Below the pieces are notes generated by a model, which worked only from the letters and a program-made list of their open reading frames with translations, ran no database searches and was not told where the DNA came from. This document shows positions 48,959 through 58,100 of a DNA stretch of 64,000 nucleotides, piece by piece; position 1 is the first letter of the stretch; each line of letters begins with the position of its first letter. A program made the translations under genes and the position numbers. The stretch spans positions 4,154,836-4,218,835 of the forward strand of contig RQOL01000658.1 of NCBI GenBank assembly GCA_013076295.1, written 5' to 3'. The DNA comes from Sanderia malayensis. Lineage: Eukaryota; Cnidaria; Scyphozoa; Semaeostomeae; Pelagiidae.

Positions 48959-49792
48959 TTCACTAGGGATACAACTATCCTATCAATAGAAATCATGCAA
49001 GGTCATTTCATTGTTTGTAAGCGTTGAAGTTGGACGGTACTTGATACTTGAACTAAAAGAACATTTTGTTCGTCTAAAATGAGAAATTATCATATTAATA
49101 AGGAGGAATGAAAGGCAGTTTTCTAAATTACAAATTTACTGGAGTAGATCATCAACTTACAATTGTGAATCACATTTTGAAGATCGACTTTTGTTTCCTT
49201 TAACTTTTAAACTTTTTCAGCTTTATCATAATAAACAAAACAATAACTCGTAACAATAGTTGCGAGTAATTGTAAAAGGTATCCATGAATCTTCAATCAT
49301 CAAATTGCTGCTAAATTGCTGATTCAGTTGATTTCATGTCAAGTTGTTTTGTTTTCAAATCGTAGCCTAATCTTTTGCTCCATGTATATAATCCTTGCAA
49401 ACTGCTCAAATGTTTTCTTATGTTTAATTTGTTAATGCAAATTTAATGCTCTCCGGATTGTTGTAACCCCCCAAGGGATTGAAAGGTCCAGTTTTAGACT
49501 TTCCAACTTCAGAATCAACGACAGAATTATTCAACTCAATGATATTAAATAAATTAGAGAACATTCATAGTTTCTGGGCATTTCATTGTCATTTTGTGCC
49601 ATTTATTTATAAACTCTTCTAACTTTTGTTTATGATGTTACGAATGCTTTGTCATTAGTCTGTTTGCTGAGAAGGTCTATCTTTCTGGCTTATTTATGGC
49701 TGCAACAGGCTATGTTTGTTATTTCTCAAAGGTTAGGTTAAATTAAAAGCGAGAGAAGCAACAGTGTGTCTGAGTGTGCCCCTTAATTAATT

Positions 49793-49848
49793 TTACGTCA
49801 CAATCGCAAACATGACGTAACATTGCCCAACATAGTTACTCTATAACA
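49793..49848 (+). promoter_or_regulatory. paired CRE/ATF-like sites and TATA-like box of the acidic-protein gene
   Basis: TTACGTCA at 49793-49800 and TGACGTAA at 49813-49820 are mirror-image bZIP sites 12 bp apart, followed 22 bp later by CTATAAC. The block is kept almost unchanged in all three unit copies, while the 12-bp spacer varies slightly. This suggests a CREB/ATF/PAR-bZIP-driven promoter. Confidence 0.5.
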
Positions 49849-49869
49849 GGCGTTGCGAAGCTGAATTTT

Positions 49870-50021
49870 TCGTGGACTTCAGTTCATTTCAAACATTGTC
49901 ACTTGCGATAGCTTGCTTTTATTTTGTGAGAATATTTTCTTTCAATTGCTGCACTTTCAACAAGGAGAATCAGTTCAAAAAGAGTTCTTCGGCGATTTAT
50001 ATATCGGTGAAGGGCAACCAG
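49870..50021 (+). other. probable noncoding first exon of the acidic-protein gene
   Basis: The segment ends CAACCAG|GTAAAG, a splice donor present in all three copies. It joins plausibly to the acceptor TTTCAG at 50684-50689. The frame that spans it (FVDFSSFQTLSLAIACFYF) has no ATG, so it is taken as 5' untranslated. Exact transcription start is unknown. Confidence 0.45.
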
Positions 50022-50719
50022 GTAAAGTTTCGAAGAAGAAGTCCTAAATTTTCACTTTGAAATTCCGCTTTAAAATTTCTTAATCTTTCTCATTTTAAAT
50101 CAAATCAATTTTACTCTCCTCGCCAAGAACAACTCTCAGTTTTTAAATATTTTCCACGGAGCAATATTAAATATAGTTATCAAATAAGGTTTCAAAGCAG
50201 TTTTCCTAAGAAACTTAGAAATTTGCATGTTCCATTGATGAAACAATTATTCGAATTTTGAAAAAGTGGCCGACTCTTCGGCGAAATTAGAGAAAAGATA
50301 AACAAATGGTTTTTTATTGATAAAAGTTGAAACAAACTCGAAAATTTCTTCGAAAGCTTCATAAAAATGACAAGTTATACTAAATCTTTAGAAGTTCCTG
50401 AAAGAATCATTGAAATTAGATCAAAAATTTTAATTTGAAAATAAGCTAGAATTAAAAGAAAATGGCGGAAAATGGCGGAAAATGGCCTAAATCCCAAGGG
50501 AGGGGAAGGGTGAAGGGAAGGATAAGGCATGTTGCCATGACATTAGCAGCCTCGAACCCGACGAAATCCACTTTCTGATTAATAACGAGGCTAAACACAA
50601 TTTTGGGATACAAAAGTATTTATCAATGTATGAATGGTTATATTTCTGGTTATAAGATAAACATTAATGGTTATTATTATATCTTTCAGGTTTTCAGTTT
50701 TCCTGACGACCAAGTTACG

Positions 50720-52895
50720 ATGGCGAATTATCAGATAATGCACCACCGTATAAACCATGGAAATGGATTAAACAGAAGATCTGACGATGACCCAGGAGAG
50801 GTAAGTGAATTTATTGGTAAGTTATCTAATTATGATGAAAGTAGTGGATGTGATAGAGTGGAAAATGGAAGAGAGAGGGGAGTAGTTGTTGGAGTTATTG
50901 ATGATAATGGTGATTGTGTATGGGAGAGAAAGCAGGTAACTAGTAAGCAAGGTATAGGAAAGAAAAAGATCAAGGAAGGAAAGAGTGAAAGAGAAGAAGT
51001 GGATAAACATCAGGATGGATGGACAACTGGGAATATAGACGAAGAATATTGGAATCACGAAGAAGAAAACGAAGAAGGAGACGAAAAGGAAAACGAAGAA
51101 GAAGACGAAGAAGAAAACCAAGAAGAAAACGAAGCAGACGACGAAGAAAACGAAGAAGAATACGAAGGAGACGATGAAGAAGATGATGAACAGAATGGAT
51201 GCGAACAGCGGGAAGAATATGAAGTTAACGAGGAAAGCATAGATGGAATCACATGGGGAGCAGAAGGAGCATTGGAATTCGGTTCAGATGGCTCAGAAAG
51301 TGGGGCAGATTGCAATTGGTCAGATTGTTGGAATCACGAAGAAGAAAACAAAGAAGACGACGAAAAAGAAAACCAAGAAGAAGACGAAGAAGAAAACGAA
51401 GTAGACGACGAAGAAAATGAAGAAGAATACGAAGGAGACGATGAAGAAGATGATGAACAGAATGGATGCGAACAGCGGGAAGAATATAAAGATAACGAGG
51501 AAAGCATAGATGGAATCAGATTGGGAACAGAAGGAACATTGGAATTTGGCTCAGATGGCTCAGAAAGTGGGGCAGATTGCAACTGGTCAATTTGTTGGAG
51601 TCACGAAGGAGAAAATGAAGAAGACGACGAAAAAGAAAACGAAGAAGAAGACGAAGAAGAAAACCAAGAAGAAAACGAAGCAGACGACGAAGAAAATGAA
51701 GAAGAATACGAAGGAGACGATGAAGAAGATGATGAACAGAATGGATGCGAACAGCGGGAAGAATATAAAGATAACGAGGAAAGCATAGATGGAATCAGAT
51801 TGGGAACAGAAGGAACATTGGAATTTGGCTCAGATGGCTCAGAAAGTGGGGAAACTTGCAATTGGTCAATTTGTTGTAATCACGAAGAAGAAATCGGAGA
51901 AGACGAGGAAGTAAACGAAGAAGAAATCGAAGAAGACGAAGAAGAAGATGACGAACAGGATGGATGCGAACAACGGGAAGAATATGAAGATAACGAGGAA
52001 AGCATAAATGGAATCACATGGGGAACAGAAGAAACATTGGAATTTGGCTCAGATGGGTCAGAAAGTGGGGAAACTTGCAATTGGTCAGACTTCGACAATA
52101 CAGAAATAGGTAACGCATCATATTCAGCATCACCATCAGATAAAGAGGAGCAGGTAGGTATGGGTTTAAATTACGATAAGAATAACATCTGGGAAGACTC
52201 GGAAACAGGTTGTGCCCGATTTGGAAGGAAAAGGAAGAGAGCAGAAGAAGAGGACAGCGAGGGAGAGCAAGTAGAGAAGAGATTTTTTAGAAATGAGCCG
52301 AATCAATGGATTCAAAAGGAGGCAGAAGAATTTCAGACAGCAGAAATATTTACAACAACAAATACAAGGGTACCTAGAAGTTGGGAAGGTATAGTTGTAA
52401 TATATGATGACGAAGATAGCATATATCAATGTGAAAATCAGCAGATAATAGTTATATCAAGTGATGATGACGATGAATGCCAACTGGAAACAGAGGAAAA
52501 CTATGACAAAGAATGGGAAGATGAATGTGTGCAAGGCAATCAAGTGCGTTCTGTGGGAATTGGAAGAAAGCGGAGCAGAGGTGAAGGTAAAGAGAGCGAA
52601 GAAGAGCCAGCCAAGAAGAGATTATGCCAAAATCAACTGAGTACAACATGGGTTGGTAATGAATATGCAGAGGAAGGTAAGGATGAAACGGACGGTGAAG
52701 AACTTGAGAAAGCAGAAGTGTTCAGAACAACAAATATGGGAGTGGCCGAGAGTTATGAAGGTGGTGATGAAGGTGATGATGAAGGTGATGGTGATGATGA
52801 TTGTGATGATTATGATGATGGCGATTATATTGATGATGATGATGATAATGTGGTTGATGTTGATGATGATGACGATGATGATGATGGTGATGATA

Positions 52896-52937
<42 letters not shown>

Positions 52938-53581
52938 TTTATGATGAAGGTGATGATGATGATTGTTATGATGATGATCTTGATTATGATGATTATGATG
53001 ATTATTTTTGTGATTGTGATAATGTTGATGATGATCATGATGATTATGATGATGATGATGATGATGATGATCCTGATTATGATCCTGATTATGATGATGA
53101 TGAGGATGATGATGATGATGATGATGGTGATGTTGATGATGATGGTGATGATGGTGATGATAATGATGATGATGATTTTGACGACTATGATGATGATGAT
53201 AATGATGGTGATGATGTTGATGATGATTGCGATAAGGAAGAATGTGAAGAAGCTAATCGAAATCACACAGCAGAAGATGGCAGTGAAGGTACTAGCACAA
53301 GCGGAAACCGTGTTCCAGTAATTGTTATTTCAGATAGTGAAGATGAAGAGCACGACGAAGACAATAATGAAGATCATGATATTAATGACATCATTGAAGT
53401 TGTAGATAATGAAGAAGAGGACATTGAGAATGAAGGTAGCGATGGTATTGATCATAGTGAAGAGCATCAAGGAGAAAGTGAAGAAGTGAGCCAGCAAGAT
53501 AATTTATTTCGGGAATTGGACTTCAGCATGGCGAATTTTTTTGTACATTTAAGTGGATTTCCACCCTCACATGAAGAATAA
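50720..53581 (+). CDS. very acidic nuclear repeat protein with SUMO-interaction-like motifs, 953 aa
   Basis: A single uninterrupted coding exon (acceptor at 50688-50689; start MANYQIMHHRINH with A at -3 and G at +4). Residues about 110-455 are four tandem copies of a roughly 70-95-residue unit: a Glu/Asp/Asn-rich stretch, then DEQNGCEQREEY, NEESI(D/N)GI and LEFGSDGSESG plus CNWS. Next come two diverged copies of a module with a basic NLS-like GRKRKR or GRKRSR and a KKR or EKR, then AE(I/V)F.TTN. An Asp-rich tract of about 160 residues follows. Three beta-branched cores before acid (GIVVIYDDED, QIIVISSDDDD, PVIVISDSEDEE) fit SUMO-interaction motifs. No enzyme domain is seen. Likely nuclear, perhaps histone- or SUMO-binding; I do not recognise an orthologue. 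Confidence 0.7.
51051..52088 (+). repeat. four tandem coding repeats in the acidic protein
   Basis: Units start near 51051, 51331, 51599 and 51878 (about 280, 268, 279 and 211 bp). Units 2 and 3 are nearly identical over long stretches. Length differences lie in the Glu-rich GAAGAAGAC part, and the Cys-containing DEQ(N/D)GCEQREEY and CNWS segments stay constant. Recent expansion by unequal exchange is likely. Confidence 0.8.
52760..53230 (+). repeat. imperfect GAT/GAC microsatellite encoding poly-Asp
   Basis: About 470 bp of GATGATGAT with scattered GGT, TAT, GTT and GAC codons, all in the Asp frame of the acidic-protein gene. The other frames give poly-Met and poly-Ile translations that are not genes. 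The stop-free Asp frame over the whole tract shows it is held in frame. Confidence 0.85.
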
Positions 53582-53687
53582 GACATGTTTAGGGAAACAA
53601 AATCCAGCTTAGCATTAGATTAGTTTATATTTTAGTGTAATTTTAATATGTACATAAATGTAAAAATTAGCACTTTACATATACAGT

Positions 53688-53693
53688 AATAAA
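53688..53693 (+). terminator. poly(A) signal of the acidic-protein gene
   Basis: AATAAA 107 bp after the stop codon, with further AATAAATAATG-like sequence just beyond. Distance and position are typical. Confidence 0.6.
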
Positions 53694-54771
53694 AGTCGTT
53701 TAATAATAAATAATGAACATATTTCAACTACTATCTGATGTGTCAACAAGTATTTTTAATGCAATGCCTAATAAACGATAAACTGTGTAATGCAATGTGT
53801 ATTTATTGATGCTTGAAACTATTGTAATATGTTGATAGAAACGATAACACTAAATCTAGAATGTTGTAAGGTTATGAAATAAGCTGTATAAACGCGTGGA
53901 AGAAGATAAGATCCGGTGTGTAGGATCATTCAAGTTGATTTGAAATCTTAAAGCTATAATATTTTGTGATGACCTAATGTTGTTATTGGCATTTTTAGAA
54001 GATAATTTTTAAGAAGAGTGCAAGATGATCCTGATTGTCTTCGAAATGTAGCTGCAATGGTCCTGGTGTTCCTGTTTTCAACAAACGGCTTCCTGGCCGT
54101 CAAATTGCCAACTAATATAACCCGCTTATGTCAAAACGCTTTCATAATCTATCACTCAATCGGACGCATCGAAATATGATTCTTACGTCATTTTAATCAG
54201 CCGATTTTGTGACGTAACGAGGCAAAACAATTGGGAAAGGTATGCATGAATCTTCACTATTTACTTGAAAAGTTGATTTTCTTTATGTTAAGTTGGTTTG
54301 CACTCAAATTGTGGTCTAATGTCTAACACATGCTCTTCAACAATGCCTTTGATGTTCGAGTATTAGTAGCGTTGTTGCCATGATGTGCGTTTGTGCGATT
54401 CACCGGGTTAGTAATTGAATTACCAATACAACCAGCCACTCTTAATTAGTTTTCAAATAAACTAAGCTTAATGAAAATTAACAAAAAAGATAATGATATC
54501 TCTTCTGTCATCGGTTGCAGTGGCGTGGAGGTGAGGCTATGGGGTGTGCGCTTCACCAGGTTAGTAGTTCAAATCCTGGCGCATCCAGATAATTTCAAAT
54601 ACTTTTCAAATAAAATCCTCTGACAAATATCTTTGTTTTAACAGCGAGCTTGTATAAATGTACAATCTGGTTTGTTGTAGCTAACCCCCGAAAAGATTGG
54701 AAACATATTGTTAATGCGAACTTTCATTGCTTTAGGACATTGAATTTTAAACCATATAGTTGTTGTTTATA
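53694..54771. repeat. region with diverged copies of the 49.2-kb flank and two tRNA-like repeats
   Basis: 54183-54217 repeats the TTACGTCA ... TGACGTAA pair with a 19-bp spacer. 54237-54330 (AAAGGTATGCATGAATCTTC onward) resembles 49277-49370, on the other side of the acidic gene. Two related tRNA-like pieces lie at about 54380-54480 and 54530-54620; the second has a B box (AGTTCAAATCC). No gene is seen. Confidence 0.4.
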
Positions 54772-55023
54772 TGTTGTGTCGTGAGGTTAGGCATGCAGAA
54801 AAGGTTTCGAGTACGGAATAAATCCTTTTCTTTTATGATAACAACAAGATAATAAGGTTCAACTACAACAATTAATTTGGTTGGATAGAGTTGGCTGCGG
54901 CCAACGTTGACTAATTCGTAACGGCTGTTAATACGGTTCTGTTCCAAATCGAAGGCATGTGCTTAGAAGTATCGGCAAGGGAACTGGGACCCAGACACCC
55001 CAGGAAGCCAACACTTCTAAACA
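54772..55023 (-). repeat. 3' LTR of the BEL/Pao element
   Basis: In element orientation it begins TGTTTAGAAGTG and ends GACACAACA, i.e. TG...CA. It contains TTTATTCCG-type sequence. Short frames across it are not genes. Confidence 0.9.
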
Positions 55024-55163
55024 CACTCCCCCGATTTGATTCACTCTAGTGATCAAATTAAGCTAAATGAATAAGGTTAAAAAATGAATAAGCAAGTACT
55101 AAAATGTGTAATAAGGTTAAATGTTCATTATACACCGTAATAAGGTTGAAATGTTTTTTTTTG

Positions 55164-58100
55164 TTAAATTCTACCAAAATTATGTCTACGAATATATTCG
55201 CCAATTGCTCCTGCATTACGTTTTGATCTTGTTACCACTAAATTTTCTAATGGCAATTGCATAGGCTGCGAGGCCGCTTGCGTAGGATGCGATGGCGCTT
55301 GCGTAGGCTGCGAGGCCGCTTGCGTAGGCTGCGCTAGGTCAGAATGACAAGGTAATTCCAAAGGTATAAGCAACTTTAATGGTCGACATAATACCTGTGT
55401 ACCGAGCTTACCTTCCTTAGTGCACACCTGCAATCTTGCAGATCTTACACTTCCATCTATACCTGGTATCAATTCTTGTATTCTACAGAGTTTCCAAAAC
55501 ATTCTTTTCTGATCACCTTTCAGTAGAACCACATCTCCCACAGACACGACTGGTTCCTTCACGTGAATTTTAGGCTTGTAAGCTTCCATCAATCCGAGCA
55601 AATACTCGTTCTTCCATCTCTTCGAAAAATGTCCTAAAAGTAATCGGTTAAGTTTTGCCCTGCCTGATAGCGATTCATAGGTACTTACCACTTCGAGATA
55701 CCTGGCACTGGGTAAATGAGATAGATTTCTACCGTTAATCAGATGAGAGGGTGTGAGGGGATAAGATATACCTTCCGTATCATCATAAACGTATGTTATT
55801 GGACGTGAGTTAACAATACTCTCCACCTCAGTTAAGATTGTGGACATTTCCTGAAAATCTAAACTTGCTCGCCCTACTACCTTTATAATACACCTTTTCA
55901 CACTCCTGATGAGTCTTTCCCAAACCCCTCCTTGCCAAGGGCTCCTTTCCGTAATATATTTCCATTTGACTCCCTGTGAAACAAAGGCTTCGTGTAATCT
56001 TGGAGCTCTTAGTAGCTTCTTTACTTCTTTTGCTGCAGATTTAAAAGTTTTAGCATTGTCGCTATACAAAATAGATGGTAAGCCTCGTCGTGCACAAAAT
56101 CTCCGAAATGCGCGTAAAAATGCTTCAACTTCTAAAGATTCAACTAATTCTAAATGAATGGCTCGACTTGACATGCATGTAAATAAACATATGTAGTATT
56201 TTCCCGAACCAATTTGGTTGCGTAACATCAAAGGACCAGCAAAATCCATACCTGTGTTAGTAAATGGTGGAGCGTCGTCTACTCTCACCTGTGGCAAATC
56301 TGGTGCAAATTTAGTGCTAAAAGGAAAAGCTTCCAATTTTTTGCAAAGTACACAATTGCGAACGACCTTTTTTGTCATCTCTCTCCCCCGCGGTACCCAA
56401 TACTGTTGACGCAATAAATTCAAAGTTTCTCGTACCCCATTGTGGAAGACCTTCCGATGACACTCCTGTATAAGCAAAGATGCGTAGTAATTTCCTGTAG
56501 GAAGCAAAATTGGTTGTTTGCTAGAATCTAAAACAGAAGATTTGCTTATACGCGTTCTACAACGCAACACCTGTTTCTCGTCTAAAAACAAATTGAATTG
56601 TGTGACATACAACGGTGGTTTTTTATCTGAGTTGTTTGAAGACAGCAAGAACTTGATTTCATTGCTGTACGCACGAGATTGAATGGCTCTAATAAGGATA
56701 CTTTCGGCATTGTTTGTTTCCGAGACATCCAACAAGTCTGCTTTGTTTTGTTGGGTCTTTTGTACAGCTGCTTTTAGATTCTGAATGAATCTCAAAACCC
56801 AAGAAAATGTGCGTAATGCTTTACCTTTGGAGCTGTAATGTGAAATATCGAAGACATTGCTGAGCTGTATATCCGAATCTGTACCTGTGTTTAACATGAC
56901 ATGGGTAACAATTGGTTCAAATTTCACCTTTTCTTGCAATGCTTCTTTGCTTTGAATTTCATTTTGTGGTAGCACAGTGGGCCACCTCTCTGGGCTGAAC
57001 TGTAAGAACTCAGGACCCTCCCACCAAAAAGGATTGTCAGACAACGAGGGACCGAATTTACCTCGAGAGGGCAAATCTGCAGGGTTGTGCGGTCCTGGAC
57101 AATAAAACCAGTTGTCCCTGTCCGAAAACTTCAAAATGTCCGATACACGGTGGCGTACATATTGTTTCCAGGGTTTGTCGTGCTTTATCCAGCACAAAGT
57201 AGCCATAGAATCAACCCAATAGTATGTTTCTATGGGTTGGCCCAACTCATCTTGTAAGACAGAACGAACGGTTTCGACAAATTTCGCCATCAAATTTGCG
57301 CCGAGCAGTTCGAGTCGCGGTATACTTTGTTGTTTAATTGGTGCAACCTTTGCCTTGGACGCAACAAAATGCACTCTCACTTTTCCAGTATCGTAAACAA
57401 CCCGTAAATATATCACAGTGGCATATGCACGCTCACTGGCGTCGGAAAAAGCGTGGATTTCAATTTTAGTAATAACTGCATCCTGTTTGATAAAACTACG
57501 GTCGAGATTAATATCTCTTACTGAAGGCAACTGAGCTATCAAGGTTTCATACTGTTTGAGATAGTCATGTGTCAATGGCTCGTCCCAGGCTACCTTCGCG
57601 ACGCACAATTCCTGGAAGAAAGCCTTCAAATTTATCGTAAATAAACTAACACAACCCAACGGGTCAAAAATTTTCGCGGCTATTTTTAACAAGGACCGTT
57701 TGGTTGGAGGCAAAGATTGCGCAAACTCGAAAATGTGATTTAAATCAATAAGAAACACGTCTAAATCATGATTCCATTGGACACCGAGTATTTTAGAAAC
57801 ATTTGTATTGTATTCAGAATTGAGCGGACCAACAGAAAACTGAGTGAAGGACTGGTCATCCTCTGTGACCTTTGAATCAGTTTCGAGTGGATTTCTAGAG
57901 ACACCTTCTAAAAGATTGACTTTCTGAGAAAGCTCTTTGTCATTTGTCTTCCACTTGCGTAAATTGAATCCACCTTTCAGCAAAATTTCTTTGGATTTCC
58001 GATAGACTGCAAGAGCTTCCTCTTGAGACTTGACACTACAAGACATGTCATCAACGTAAAGGCGGCTCAAAACCTTGACGACCTCGGGGTTTTTATCTTG

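Larger units (their letters stand above)
49489..50592 (+). repeat. promoter / first-exon unit, copy 1
   Basis: About 1.1 kb that recurs at 61607-62892 and 63119-64000 at high identity. It covers the upstream region, the paired TTACGTCA/TGACGTAA sites, a noncoding exon with its splice donor and the first part of the intron, ending near AATAACGAGGCTA. In this copy it leads into the acidic-protein coding exon. Confidence 0.8.

Noticed and set aside
49872..50060. Frame FVDFSSFQTLSLAIACFYF conserved in three unit copies
   Set aside because: It has no ATG and crosses the splice donor; conservation is explained by recent duplication of the whole unit.
50603..50719. Upstream extension of the acidic-protein frame
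   Set aside because: It lies before a strong splice acceptor (50688-50689) and begins with a non-ATG codon; MANYQIM at 50720 has better context.
52622..53321. 214- and 222-codon poly-Ile and poly-Met frames
   Set aside because: Alternative-frame translations of the GAT microsatellite that codes poly-Asp.
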